NCBI GenBank assembly: GCA_028287305.1
Contig: JAQBPX010000029.1
Coordinates: 1-64,000 of the forward strand
Source: Gemmatimonadota bacterium
GTDB taxonomy: Bacteria > Gemmatimonadota > Gemmatimonadetes > Gemmatimonadales > Gemmatimonadaceae
Reading direction: 5' to 3'
Length of the DNA stretch: 64,000 bases
This document shows, in pieces, positions 7,979 through 16,932 of the stretch. The notes beneath the pieces were generated by a model that searched no databases, was not told the DNA's origin, and worked only from the letters and a program-made list of their open reading frames with translations. Positions within the stretch are counted from its first letter, which is position 1; each line of letters starts with the position of its first letter. The translations under genes were made by a program, and so were the position numbers.

Positions 7979-8133
7979 CAACTGAAACTACTTCAACTGC
8001 AACTGACTTGAGCCACGGGTTGCACTGAGCCGCTGCGCGGCTGACACTGCCAAGTGATCGCAGTGATGCGCCTGCGCAGCAGGCGCCCGTGCAACCCGTG
8101 GCTCAAGGCTGTTGCTGTTTGGTTGTTTCAGTG
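7979..8133. repeat. Cloverleaf palindromic element, copy 2 (inverted flanks)
   Basis: The core at 8008-8106 is 99 bp, the same length as copy 1. Its 18-bp outer stem is perfect (TTGAGCCACGGGTTGCAC with 8089-8106), and it holds the same three inner hairpins with 2-nt linkers. Its left flank is the reverse complement (about two mismatches) of copy 1's right flank, and its right flank is the exact reverse complement of copy 1's left flank. The core, however, reads in the same direction in both copies. With the adjoining short repeats, the gene-free stretch 7951-8161 is entirely repeat sequence. Confidence 0.85.
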
Positions 8134-8136
8134 ACG

Positions 8137-8171
8137 GCGAACGACAGATCCCTCGCTTCGCTCAGGATGAC
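8137..8171 (-). repeat. Dispersed ~35-bp repeat (CTGAGCGAAGCGAGGGATCT), inverted copy
   Basis: On the minus strand this reads GTCATCCTGAGCGAAGCGAG followed by GGATCTGTCGTTCGCC, matching the copies at 20837, 49701 and 62025. It overlaps the 3' end of the SDR gene, and the TGA within the repeat acts as that gene's stop codon. Confidence 0.85.
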
Positions 8172-9052
8172 TTCGGGGCTTCCCCCATCCCGGCAGAGTG
8201 CTCGCCGAACGGCCGGCCTAGCGCCAGCACCTCTCGCTCCAGTCGCGGGATCACGTACTTCGCCTTGCGCTTCGTGGCCCATTCCATGATCGGGCTCGAG
8301 AAGAACTGGCGGAACGCGGCGTACGGCGCGAGGGACGCCGGGATGAACACCTTCCGCTTGCGATGCTCGATGGCGCCGAGCAGCGCAGCGACGCACGCCT
8401 GCACCGTGGTGATGGAACCGAAGGGACCGGGCAGCCCCTTCAGCATCTTCCGGAAGCTCTCGAGGTCCTGCTGCGTGTCGCGCACCAGGTCCGTGTCGAT
8501 CCAGCACGGGTGCGCCACGCCGACGTCCACGCCCTTGTGCGCGAGCTCGATCCGGAGCGCGTTGCCGAACACCTCCACGCCACTCTTGGCGGCGGCGTAG
8601 GTGGACATCGCCGGGAGCGCGGAGATCGCCGCCGCGCTCGAGATGAGCAGGAAGTACCCCTCGCTCGCGACCACCGCCGGCAGCGTCGCCTTCACGGTGC
8701 GCACCACGCCGATGAGGTTCACCTGGATGGTGCGCACGAGTGCCTCGACATCCGCCACCGCCACGGTGCCGTTGCTCGCGACACCGGCATTCGCGATTAC
8801 CACGTCGATCCGTCCCGCAACCTCCAGGGTGGCCGACACCGCGCGCTCCAGCTGCGACTGGTCGGTGACGTCGCATTCGCTCCACAGGTGCCCGGCGCCC
8901 AGTTCCGCCGCCAGCGAGGCGAGGCGCGCCGGCTCGAGGCCCACGAGCGAGAGCCGCGCGCCCGCGGCCGCGAGCTGGCGCGCGCACTCCTCGCCGATGC
9001 CGCGCGCGGGTCCGGTGATCAGGACGACCTTTCCCGCAAAGGGCTTCGTCAT
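8162..9052 (-). CDS. Short-chain dehydrogenase/reductase of the BVMO operon
   Basis: A 296-residue classical SDR, an NAD(P)-dependent alcohol/ketone oxidoreductase. Visible features are the Rossmann motif TGPARGIG near residues 14-21, the NAG motif (VIANAGV), the catalytic Ser in LISSAAA and the Y-x-x-x-K in TYAAAKSG. The C-terminal 100 residues carry an extra amphipathic region with YAAFRQFFSSPIMEWATKRK, possibly membrane-associated. The first codon overlaps the esterase stop (ATGA). The last codons and the stop come from the ~35-bp dispersed repeat, so the native C-terminus may have been altered. Confidence 0.9.
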   Translation of the reverse strand: MTKPFAGKVVLITGPARGIGEECARQLAAAGARLSLVGLEPARLASLAAELGAGHLWSECDVTDQSQLERAVSATLEVAGRIDVVIANAGVASNGTVAVADVEALVRTIQVNLIGVVRTVKATLPAVVASEGYFLLISSAAAISALPAMSTYAAAKSGVEVFGNALRIELAHKGVDVGVAHPCWIDTDLVRDTQQDLESFRKMLKGLPGPFGSITTVQACVAALLGAIEHRKRKVFIPASLAPYAAFRQFFSSPIMEWATKRKAKYVIPRLEREVLALGRPFGEHSAGMGEAPKSS

Positions 9053-10125
9053 GGACAGGCCTCGTCGATCAGGGAACGCCAGCGCTGCGCGACCTCGATG
9101 GTCGCGGCGCGAGCGGCCGGCACGATGCCGGTGAGGTTGATGAAACCGTGGACCATCCCGGGGAATCGCAGCAACTCCGCGCGCGCGCCAGTGAGGCGAA
9201 CTGCCTCGGCATACGCTTCCCCTTCATCGCGCAGCATGTCGAACCCACCGGTAATCACGAGCGTCGGAGGCAACCCGTCGAGCCTGGGTGCCAGCAGCGC
9301 CGACACACGGGGATCTTCGCGCCGAATCTCCGTGCCCTGCGTATACCAGGCCGTGAACCGCTTTCCGTCGTGCCCGGAGAGGAACACTTCGCCGCCGTAG
9401 AGCGAGTGCGAGCCGCGCTGTGTCACGGCATCCATGGCCGGATAGATCAGCAACTGCGCCGCGACGGGTGTCCCTTCATCACGCATTCGCGCGCTGGTAA
9501 CGGCGGAGAGCGAGCCGCCGGCGCTGTCGCCGCCGATCGTCACGCGCGCCGGATCGGCGCCGAGCGACGCCGCATGCGCGCGTGCCCAGTGCACCGCGGC
9601 ATGGCTGTCGTCCAGCGCGGCGGGCACCGGGTGCTCCGGTGCGAGGCGATATGCGACACTGAGCACATGCATGCGCGAGTACAGGCACAGGATCCTGCAC
9701 GGCTCGTCGTGCGTGTCGAGGTCGCCGATGGTGAAGCCGCCGCCATGGAGGAACACCAGCAGCGGCTGCACGCCGTCGGCCAGCGGCGCGTAGTGCCGCA
9801 CGGCAAGTGAGCCGCCCGCGGTGGCAATGTCGAAATCGCGCACGGACTGCACCGGTGTCTTCGGTCCTGCGTAGGCGCGCATCTCGCGCCGAAACGCGTT
9901 GCGCGCCTGCTCCACCGTTCCATCGGTGAGTCGCGGGGCGCGCAGCTTACGTCGAAGGGCGCTCACGAACTGGAGCAGCGCATCCATCTGCTGCCCCTCG
10001 ACCACGCGCGGCCTTTCGCGGACCAGTTGCAGCACGACTCGCTCGGGGAGGCACCCCATCAGCTGCATGCCGAGATAGCGCCCATGATCCATCCAGCCTG
10101 GCTCACCTGCCGCGCGAGCTGTCAT
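9049..10125 (-). CDS. Alpha/beta hydrolase, hormone-sensitive-lipase-like esterase
   Basis: A 358-residue HSL-family carboxylesterase. The oxyanion motif HGGG (VFLHGGGFTIGD), the nucleophile elbow GDSAGG and the C-terminal Asp and His (GGFDMLRDEG, GMVHGF) are all present. An N-terminal cap of about 100 residues precedes the catalytic domain. The ATG at 10123-10125 overlaps the monooxygenase stop by four bases; the much longer open frame upstream is a shadow of that gene. In the operon it plausibly hydrolyses esters made by the Baeyer-Villiger enzyme. Confidence 0.9.
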   Translation of the reverse strand: MTARAAGEPGWMDHGRYLGMQLMGCLPERVVLQLVRERPRVVEGQQMDALLQFVSALRRKLRAPRLTDGTVEQARNAFRREMRAYAGPKTPVQSVRDFDIATAGGSLAVRHYAPLADGVQPLLVFLHGGGFTIGDLDTHDEPCRILCLYSRMHVLSVAYRLAPEHPVPAALDDSHAAVHWARAHAASLGADPARVTIGGDSAGGSLSAVTSARMRDEGTPVAAQLLIYPAMDAVTQRGSHSLYGGEVFLSGHDGKRFTAWYTQGTEIRREDPRVSALLAPRLDGLPPTLVITGGFDMLRDEGEAYAEAVRLTGARAELLRFPGMVHGFINLTGIVPAARAATIEVAQRWRSLIDEACP

Positions 10126-11594
10126 GTCGTGACGTACTCCCGTTCGTTGAACCGCGCCACGCGCCGTCGGTAGCGCCAGGTGAAGTCCGGCCAGAGGGCG
10201 GAGTTGCGACCGGTGACATCCAGGTACCAGCTGCGGCATCCCCCCGAGGTCCACACGGTGCCGCGCATGCGGCGATCCACCTCGGCCACATACGCGGCCT
10301 GCACCTCGGGCCGGGGCTCGATCACCACGTGCGCGGCGCTCCCGCGCGTCGATCCGCCCATGAATTCCATGGCTCCCATGAAGTGCTCGAGCTGCGACTC
10401 GATCATGTACACCACGCTCGTGTGCCCCAGCCCGGTGTTGGGTCCCATCAGCATGAAGAGGTTCGGGAATCCGTTCACGGTGATGCCGAGGTGCGCCCTG
10501 GGACTGCCCTGCCACGCCTCCGCCAGCGTCACGCCCCCGCGACCGTGCACGCGCGGCGCGATCGGAGGGTCCGTCGCACGAAAGCCGGTGCCGTAGATGA
10601 TGACGTCGGCCGGGTGCTCCACGCCCGCCGCATCCACGACCGAGTGCGCGCGCACCTCACGCGCCGCGCTGGTGACGACGCTGACGTTCGGCTGCGCGAG
10701 CGCCGCCAGGTAATCGTCCGAGAGCAGCACGCGCTTGCAGCCGAGCCGGAAGTTGGGCGTGAGCTTCTCGCGAAGCACCGGGTCGCTCACGCTGCCGGCG
10801 AGGTGGTGGCGCGCCGCGCGCTCCGCAAGCGCCATCGCCGCGGGATGCCGGAAGGCGACGACCATCATCTCTCGCGCTGCGTAGATCGCGCCGCGCAGCG
10901 CGCGCTGGAGGCCCGGAACTGTACGATACAGTCGGCGCGCGCGAGCACCGATCGCCGACGCATGCCGCGGGAGCACCCACGGTGCCGTCCGTTGAAACAC
11001 CGTCAGCTGCCCGACTGCCGGCTGGATGGCGGGCACGAACTGGATTGCCGACGCGCCCGTGCCGATCACGACCACGCGCTTGTCGCGCAGGTCGATGTCG
11101 TGACGCCATCGCGCGGAGTGGAACGCCGCGCCCTCGAACTGCTCGATGCCCGGAAGCGCTGCCGTCCACGGGTCGCTCAGCGAGCCGGATGCGAGCAACA
11201 GGACTTCGGCCGAGAAGCCACCCGCGGACGTCGACAGCTCCCACCGCCGACTCGCCTCCGACCACTCCGCCCGCTCGAGGTTCGCGCCGAAGCGGATGTG
11301 CTTGCGCACGTCGTACGCGTCGGCGCACCGCTCGAGATATTGCCAGATTTCCGGTTGCGTCGAATAGCTGTTCGACCAGTCCGGATTGAGCGCAAAGCTG
11401 TACGAGTAGAGATGCGACTGCACGTCGCACGCGCAGCCGGGATACTGGTTGTCGCGCCATGTGCCACCGAGCGCGGCCGCACGCTCGAGGATCACGAAGT
11501 CGTGAATGCCGGCCTGCTTGAGCCGAATGGCAGCCCCGAGACCGCCGAAACCGCTGCCGATGATCGCGACGCGCGCGCTGGTGGGAGTGCTCAT
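10122..11594 (-). CDS. Baeyer-Villiger flavin monooxygenase
   Basis: A 490-residue class B flavoprotein monooxygenase that uses NADPH and O2 to insert oxygen next to a ketone. The FAD-binding GSGFGG lies at residues 13-18 and the NADPH-binding GTGASA at about 178-183. Between them is FEGAAFHSARW (residues 153-163), an exact match to the BVMO fingerprint FxGxxxHxxxW. The GTWRDNQYPGCACD stretch is also typical. It is the first gene of a three-gene operon with two 4-bp overlaps (monooxygenase, esterase, SDR), the arrangement known from the mycobacterial mymA-type loci. It is divergent from a small unknown gene. Confidence 0.93.
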   Translation of the reverse strand: MSTPTSARVAIIGSGFGGLGAAIRLKQAGIHDFVILERAAALGGTWRDNQYPGCACDVQSHLYSYSFALNPDWSNSYSTQPEIWQYLERCADAYDVRKHIRFGANLERAEWSEASRRWELSTSAGGFSAEVLLLASGSLSDPWTAALPGIEQFEGAAFHSARWRHDIDLRDKRVVVIGTGASAIQFVPAIQPAVGQLTVFQRTAPWVLPRHASAIGARARRLYRTVPGLQRALRGAIYAAREMMVVAFRHPAAMALAERAARHHLAGSVSDPVLREKLTPNFRLGCKRVLLSDDYLAALAQPNVSVVTSAAREVRAHSVVDAAGVEHPADVIIYGTGFRATDPPIAPRVHGRGGVTLAEAWQGSPRAHLGITVNGFPNLFMLMGPNTGLGHTSVVYMIESQLEHFMGAMEFMGGSTRGSAAHVVIEPRPEVQAAYVAEVDRRMRGTVWTSGGCRSWYLDVTGRNSALWPDFTWRYRRRVARFNEREYVTT

Positions 11595-11635
11595 GGGTGG
11601 GTACCCTACGTTACCTGTCCATCACCTCCTCCACC

Positions 11636-12145
11636 ATGACCCGCGCATACTCGTACCAGGCAACGGAGACCACCATCGAGGCGCTGCGCCAGCTGCGTGC
11701 GCCGTGGCAGGGCGTGCACATTACCGAGCGCGCCGTCACCGTGCTCACCACCGAGGGCATCACGGTGCGCATCACGGTGGAGGAGAGCGAGGCCGAGCCG
11801 GACTTCGTACTCTCGCGCATCTGCGCCGCAGTGGTCCTCACGAGCGAACCGTGGACGCCCGCAGAGGACTTCGCCACGGGCCGCAACGACATCGTGCTGT
11901 TCGCCGGCGCAACCTGGTCGGTGGGTGGCGGCGACGCCGAGCAGGTGGTGCAGTTCAGCGGCAAGCCAGGGCAGCAACCGGACGACGCCGAGATCCTCGG
12001 CGCCACCACGGAGGCGGTGGTGGTCGCCGCCTCCACCGGCACCGGGCTGCTGCTGCGCGTCGGCATCAAGCCCGGCACCTTCGAGTGCATCTCCGACCGG
12101 CACGCCATCGCGGCGTACGTCTCGGAACGCGGCTACACCGGCTGA
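11636..12145 (+). CDS. Hypothetical beta-rich protein
   Basis: A 169-residue cytoplasmic-looking protein with no signal peptide or membrane segment. It is rich in beta-prone Val/Thr stretches (VHITERAVTVLTTEGITVRI; AVVVAASTGTGLLLRVG). I do not recognise a family. The ATG at 11636 is preferred over 11597, which would overlap the divergent monooxygenase promoter region. The TGA stop lies just inside an inverted-repeat element. The preceding bases are one copy of a 16-bp direct repeat, so the C-terminus may have been truncated by insertion of that element. Confidence 0.7.
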   Translation: MTRAYSYQATETTIEALRQLRAPWQGVHITERAVTVLTTEGITVRITVEESEAEPDFVLSRICAAVVLTSEPWTPAEDFATGRNDIVLFAGATWSVGGGDAEQVVQFSGKPGQQPDDAEILGATTEAVVVAASTGTGLLLRVGIKPGTFECISDRHAIAAYVSERGYTG

Positions 12146-12266
12146 GAAGAAACAACTCGCGAGGACAAGGGCAGAAAACGACTGGACCACTCCGGAGCAA
12201 TCCGAAGTGGTCCAGTCATTCTCCGTTCCTGTCCTTGCAAGTTTTTCTTGGGAACGCGGCTACACC
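12124..12266. repeat. Nested inverted repeat bracketed by 16-bp direct repeats
   Basis: GGAACGCGGCTACACC occurs at 12124-12139 and again at 12251-12266. The 111 bp between them form a nested palindrome: outer imperfect arms (12147-12170 against 12231-12250) and a perfect inner stem GACTGGACCACT (12179-12190) with AGTGGTCCAGTC. A-rich and T-rich ends (AAGAAAC; GTTTTTCTTG) mean it could also serve as a bidirectional terminator between the two convergent genes. Confidence 0.75.
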
Positions 12267-13747
12267 CCGGCCTCGTCCCGCTTCCGCTCGAGCACAAGGC
12301 CGTCGATCCACTCCTCGATCTTTTCCGCCTGCAGCTCGTCGAGTGACTCGGCCTCGTGCGTGACCGGCGCGACCTGCACGCCTCCAGCGGCAGCGAGCGT
12401 CTTCTCCACGAGCTCCACCCACGCGGCGTCCTGCAGCCGCTCTCCCACCGTGCGCATCGCGACCCAGTCCACGATGCTCGCGGCGCGATCGTACACCTGC
12501 ACCTCGAAGCGCACGCAGGTCCCGCGATCCTCGGCCAGGAATCGCACCGCTCCCGCCAGCGGGTGCCCGCTCAGCGTGAGCATCGTGACCTTGCACGCCT
12601 CCACCTCGACCACGCGCACCTGCATGTTCCCGCGCAGCGGCAGCGACAGCGTGAGCGTCTCGCCCAGGTCCACGCGACGCGGAGCGCCCGGCTCCGCGGC
12701 GGTGTCCATGTAGTCTGGCGTGAGGAAGGGAAAATTCTCGCGCAGGTGCTGGATGATTCCCCCTGGCGCCAGTGCCGACCCACGCACCTCGCCCCAGTAG
12801 CGCTTGCGTCGGAGCGAGCCCACGCCCTCGCCGGGCACCTGCTCCGGCTGCGCCTCGGAGAGCCTGGCCAGCCCCTGATGCAAGCGCGTGCCGGCCAGGC
12901 CGAAGACGGTGGTCAACGCGTTTTCCGACCCATTCGGGATCACGTTGCCCTCGTCGAGCATCTGCATCTGGCTGTCGCTAAACGGGACGTCCACGCCGAG
13001 GAATCCAAGCGCCTTGATGCCGAGCGACGTGACCACCTCGGGGACGTCCGCCAGCTTCACGTCGCGGCCGGTGAGGGTGATGAGCTGCTCGGCCAGCCCG
13101 CGCTGCGTGACCACCTCGGGGCCGGCGAGGTCGAGCGCCTTGTGCACCAGCTCCCCCCGCTCGACGGCGAGCGCGAGCGCCTCGGCGGCATCCTCGTGCC
13201 AGAGGGGCTGGAAGCGCTGCGCGCCGTTCCCGATCAGGGGCACCACCGGCAGCGTCCGGATCATGCGGAGCAGCAGGGAGATCTGCTCGTCGCCCGGCCC
13301 GTAGACGTTTCCCGGCCGAACCACCAGCCAGTCGCCGTGGAAGTCGCGCACGATGGCTTCTCCCTTTCGCTTGGACTGGTGATAGGGCGACTTGCCCTCT
13401 GCCGCGCCCAGCGACGAGACGTACACGAACCGTGTGACGCCGGCGCGCTCCGCCTCGCGCACCACGTTGCGCGTCCCCTCCACGTTCACGCGCTCGAAGG
13501 TCGCGTTCGGGCCCTCTTCCTCCACCACGGCCACCAGGTGGAGCACCGCGTCGCATCCGTCGGCGGCACCCTGCAGGGTGCGCGGGTCGGCGACGTCGCC
13601 CGGGTGTGCGGTGACCCCGTGCGGCCATTGCCTGGCGTCCTTCTGGGCGTGCCGGGAGAGCAGCACGACCGAGTGACCGCGCTGCAGCAGCGCCGTGATG
13701 GTGGAGGTGCCGACGACTCCCGAACCGCCAGTGACCAGAACGCGCAT
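12260..13747 (-). CDS. NDUFA9-like atypical SDR with C-terminal SRPBCC-like domain
   Basis: A 495-residue two-domain protein. The N-terminal 300 residues are an NAD(P)-binding extended/atypical SDR: TGGSGVVG at residues 8-15, the VYVSSLGA strand, S-P-Y-H-Q-S-K with the Tyr and Lys, and VVRPGNVYGPGDE. This resembles the complex-I NDUFA9/YfcH-type nucleoside-diphosphate-sugar epimerases. The C-terminal third (WGEVRGSALAPGG onward) looks like a DUF2867/SRPBCC ligand-binding fold. The ATG at 13745-13747 follows GGAGAGGAC. Its stop lies in the right-hand 16-bp direct repeat. The substrate is unknown. Confidence 0.85.
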   Translation of the reverse strand: MRVLVTGGSGVVGTSTITALLQRGHSVVLLSRHAQKDARQWPHGVTAHPGDVADPRTLQGAADGCDAVLHLVAVVEEEGPNATFERVNVEGTRNVVREAERAGVTRFVYVSSLGAAEGKSPYHQSKRKGEAIVRDFHGDWLVVRPGNVYGPGDEQISLLLRMIRTLPVVPLIGNGAQRFQPLWHEDAAEALALAVERGELVHKALDLAGPEVVTQRGLAEQLITLTGRDVKLADVPEVVTSLGIKALGFLGVDVPFSDSQMQMLDEGNVIPNGSENALTTVFGLAGTRLHQGLARLSEAQPEQVPGEGVGSLRRKRYWGEVRGSALAPGGIIQHLRENFPFLTPDYMDTAAEPGAPRRVDLGETLTLSLPLRGNMQVRVVEVEACKVTMLTLSGHPLAGAVRFLAEDRGTCVRFEVQVYDRAASIVDWVAMRTVGERLQDAAWVELVEKTLAAAGGVQVAPVTHEAESLDELQAEKIEEWIDGLVLERKRDEAGV

Positions 13748-13981
13748 TTGTCCTCTCCGTGGTAGCGACGTGGTGGCCGTTCCGAGGGCAGTTTGGGTGC
13801 CATGCACATTTCTGACGGTGTACCTCAAAGTGACGGTGGAACGGGAGCCCCGGGCGACCGATACTTCGGGGGAGGGAGCGCAGTCCCGAGGGCGCAATGT
13901 CAATGGCCGAGCTCGTGTTACAGCGCCCCTCCCACATCGTCGTTAGTCACGCTCCGCCGACAGGAGCGGCACCCCACCTCA

Positions 13982-15100
13982 ATGCTCACGTCCTTGCGCC
14001 TTCGCCACTTCCTGACGGGGCTCGCGCTCGTTGTCCCCGTTGCAGGCTGCACCTCCACCGCGGCAGCGCCGGAGTCCGTCACCTTCGGGGCCTCGGGTCC
14101 ATGGAAGGAGGGCTACGGCGCCGCGAATCGCCGGGGCATCGAGCTCGCGCTCGACGAGATCAACCAGTCTCCCGAGTGGAAGGATCATCCGCTCCGGATC
14201 CAGTTCGAGGATGACGGAAGCGACGGTGCCACCGCCGCCCGCATCGCGAAGGGCTTCGTGGACAATCCGGAAATCGTGGCGGTCGTGGGACACGTGACCT
14301 CCGGCGCCATGGTCGCGGCGGCGCGCGTGTACGACGGCCACCTCGCTGCCGTGGCCACCACCGCCACCTCGCCCGCCCTCACCGGCATCAGCCCGTGGGC
14401 GTTTCGCGTGATCTCCAGCGACTCGATGAACGGCGTGAAGATGGCCGAGTACGCGAACAAGCTCGGCAAGAAGCGCGCGGCGATCCTCTACGAGAACAAC
14501 TCCTATGGACGCGGCCTGACCAGCGCATTTCGCAAGGCCTTCAACGGCGCCGTGATCAGCTACGACCCGATCGGTGAGGGCAAGGAGCAGAACTTCGAGC
14601 CATTCGTGTCCTACTTCAAGCAGAAGCAGCCGGACATCATCTTCGCGGCGGGCACCGAGGCATCGGGGCTCACGCTGCTCAAGGAAGTGCGGCGCCAGGG
14701 CCTCACCGCCGACCTGATGGGCGGCGATGGATGGACGGGCATGGTCGCCGACGTCGCCGGCTCCGAGAACATCATCGTCGGCGCGCCGTTCACCGCCGAG
14801 GATCCCCGCGCCGATGCGCAGGCATTCGTGAAGGCGTACAAGGCACACTTCCGGGGACAGGAGCCCGACGGAAACGCCGCGCTCGGCTACGACGCCACGA
14901 AGCTGCTCGCGAAGGCGGTGCGCAGCGTGGGCGGGGATCGCGCGAAGATTCGCGACTGGCTCGCGGGGCTCGACGAGAAGAGCGCCTTTGCGGGCGCCAC
15001 CGGCCTGATCCGCTTCCAGTCCTCGGGTGATCCCGAGGGCAAGTCGATCCAGATGACGCGCATCCACCACGGCTTGCTCAAGGTGGAGGGCGCCCAGTGA
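13982..15100 (+). CDS. Periplasmic-binding lipoprotein (branched-chain amino-acid type)
   Basis: A 372-residue type I periplasmic-binding protein (Leu/Ile/Val-binding family). The signal peptide has a lipobox ([10 protein letters not shown]), so the protein is membrane-anchored. Family features follow: [37 protein letters not shown], and the hinge-region [13 protein letters not shown]. No permease or ATPase gene is adjacent. Instead a chemoreceptor gene starts inside its stop codon (GTGA), so it probably senses ligand for the receptor rather than feeding a transporter. The ATG at 13982 begins the signal peptide. Confidence 0.9.
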   Translation: MLTSLRLRHFLTGLALVVPVAGCTSTAAAPESVTFGASGPWKEGYGAANRRGIELALDEINQSPEWKDHPLRIQFEDDGSDGATAARIAKGFVDNPEIVAVVGHVTSGAMVAAARVYDGHLAAVATTATSPALTGISPWAFRVISSDSMNGVKMAEYANKLGKKRAAILYENNSYGRGLTSAFRKAFNGAVISYDPIGEGKEQNFEPFVSYFKQKQPDIIFAAGTEASGLTLLKEVRRQGLTADLMGGDGWTGMVADVAGSENIIVGAPFTAEDPRADAQAFVKAYKAHFRGQEPDGNAALGYDATKLLAKAVRSVGGDRAKIRDWLAGLDEKSAFAGATGLIRFQSSGDPEGKSIQMTRIHHGLLKVEGAQ

Positions 15101-16797
15101 GCATGTCCGGCATGGACTCGATTCGCGGCCGCCTCTGGATCGGCTTCGGGATCCTGGTGGCGCTGATCCTCGCCGCCGGCGGCTTTGCGCTCACGTCGCT
15201 GCGCACCGTGGCGAACGACACGCGCTCCACGCTGCTCGCCGTAGAGGAGGAAGCGATGCTCACGTCGCAGCTCACCGCGTCGGTGACGCAGACGCTGGAG
15301 GCGGGCTCGCGCTACATCGAGACGCGGGACAGCACGGCCGAGCGCGCCTTCCGCCAGGCAGGCTGGCAGGCGCACGCGCTGCAGGGAAAACTCAACGGGC
15401 GCGAGGGACAGAACTCCCGCGAGCTCGAGGTCATCGCCTCGATCGACACGCGCCTGAGCGACATCGAAGTGGACTACGCCCGGGCTCACCGCATGGTGGA
15501 CCTCGGCCGGCAGGACGAAGGGCACTCGCAGGCGTCGACGGCGCAGAGCGCTGTCGACGCGTTGCTGGGAGACATCAACAGGCTGGGCCAGCTCAAGGCC
15601 CAGAAGGTGAACGGCGCCGCCGACCTGCTCGGGGAGCAGACGTCGCGCCGCTCGAAGACGCTGGTCGCGCTGATCCTGGCGGCGCTCGCCATTGGCGTGA
15701 TCGTCGTGATCGCCACGGTGCGCTCCATCGGGCGCCCCCTCGACATCCTGGTGGCGCAGGCGCGCCGCCTGAGCGAGGGCGACCTCACCGCCCGCACCAC
15801 CGAGCAGTTGCCGGGTGAGTTCCAGATCCTCGGCGCCGCCATGAACCAGACGGGCGATTCACTGTCGCGCGTGGTGACCTTTGCCGCCCGCACCGCGGAG
15901 AACGTGGCCGCGTCGGCGCACCAGCTCTCCTCGGTGTCCGAGCAGATCTCGATCTCCGCGGGGCAGATGGCCGACGCCATGAGTGAAGTGAGCCACGGAG
16001 CCGAGACGCAGGTGCAGCAGCTGCGGACCGTGGACGACACCCTCACCGAGATTCGCGAGGCCGCCGCGGCGGTGAAGGAGCGCTCGGGTGAAGTGACGAG
16101 CCTTGCGAGCGAGATCGAGAGCCAGGCCAGCCAGAAGCGCCACGAGATCGAGCGCGCGCTCGGCATCCTGAAGGACGTGAAGGCCGGCGTGGAGAGTGCC
16201 GCGGCGGAGGTCTCGGCGCTCAACACCACCACGGCCGAGATCAACCGCTTCGTGGCGAGCGTGAGCCAGATCGCGGACCAGACGAACCTGCTCGCGCTGA
16301 ATGCGGCGATCGAGGCAGCGCGCGCCGGCGAGCACGGTCGGGGCTTCGCGGTAGTCGCGGATGAAGTGCGCAAGCTGGCCGAGCAGTCACAGCGTGCGGC
16401 CGACGACATCGTGCAGATGACGAGCGTGGTCACCGCGCGCGTCACGAGCAGCGCGCGCGCGATGGAAACGGGCGCCAGCAAGGTCGGCGAGATCGAGCGC
16501 GTGTCGCGCGAGATCGACGACGCGCTCCGGGTGATCGGCACCGCGGCGGAGCGCACGCGCGTGGCGGCGAACGGCGTGTCGAGCGCGGCCGACGCGAACG
16601 CCGCGGCGGTGGGCACGGCGTCGGCAAGCATCGACGACATCGCCAAGACCGCCGAGTCGCACGCCGCAGCCGCCGAGCAGGTGAATGCGAGCACGCAGGA
16701 GCAGAGCGCGGCGTGCCAGGAGATGACGAGCGCGAGCAACCTGCTGCTGCAGAGCAGCACGCAGTTGAAGGAGCTGGTGGGCGGACTGCGGACATGA
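15097..16797 (+). CDS. Methyl-accepting chemotaxis protein
   Basis: A 566-residue transmembrane chemoreceptor. TM1 is near residues 13-33 ([20 protein letters not shown]). A helical periplasmic domain of about 150 residues, four-helix-bundle like, comes next. TM2 lies near 187-208 and a HAMP domain follows. The signalling hairpin carries the conserved CheA/CheW-binding tip ([20 protein letters not shown], then [20 protein letters not shown]). The GTG start at 15097 overlaps the binding-protein stop; ATG at 15103 is an alternative. No other che gene is in the window. Confidence 0.93.
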   Translation: MSMSGMDSIRGRLWIGFGILVALILAAGGFALTSLRTVANDTRSTLLAVEEEAMLTSQLTASVTQTLEAGSRYIETRDSTAERAFRQAGWQAHALQGKLNGREGQNSRELEVIASIDTRLSDIEVDYARAHRMVDLGRQDEGHSQASTAQSAVDALLGDINRLGQLKAQKVNGAADLLGEQTSRRSKTLVALILAALAIGVIVVIATVRSIGRPLDILVAQARRLSEGDLTARTTEQLPGEFQILGAAMNQTGDSLSRVVTFAARTAENVAASAHQLSSVSEQISISAGQMADAMSEVSHGAETQVQQLRTVDDTLTEIREAAAAVKERSGEVTSLASEIESQASQKRHEIERALGILKDVKAGVESAAAEVSALNTTTAEINRFVASVSQIADQTNLLALNAAIEAARAGEHGRGFAVVADEVRKLAEQSQRAADDIVQMTSVVTARVTSSARAMETGASKVGEIERVSREIDDALRVIGTAAERTRVAANGVSSAADANAAAVGTASASIDDIAKTAESHAAAAEQVNASTQEQSAACQEMTSASNLLLQSSTQLKELVGGLRT

Positions 16798-16809
16798 GGG
16801 GCTGAGGAC

Positions 16810-16853
16810 GCACGAAGGGCCGGAGCGCATCGCGCTCCGGCCCTTCGTGCTTT
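16810..16853 (+). terminator. Intrinsic terminator after the chemoreceptor gene
   Basis: A perfect 19-bp stem (GCACGAAGGGCCGGAGCGC at 16810-16828 with 16832-16850) closes a 3-nt loop and is followed by TTT. It starts 12 bases after the chemoreceptor stop and separates it from the convergent M28 peptidase gene. Confidence 0.85.
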
Positions 16854-16932
16854 GAGGTGTGGGGACTACGTGATCTGCAGTGCGTGGTTCCTCACACCCC
16901 AGCTCCCCAGCTCCTCAGCTCCCGCGTGTCGC

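Noticed and set aside
6742..8133. Integron cassette with attC sites
   Set aside because: The palindromes resemble long attC sites in shape, and copy 3 begins AACAAATG, but none has a proper GTTRRRY/RYYYAAC pair, they are not in direct order after genes, and no integrase gene is present.
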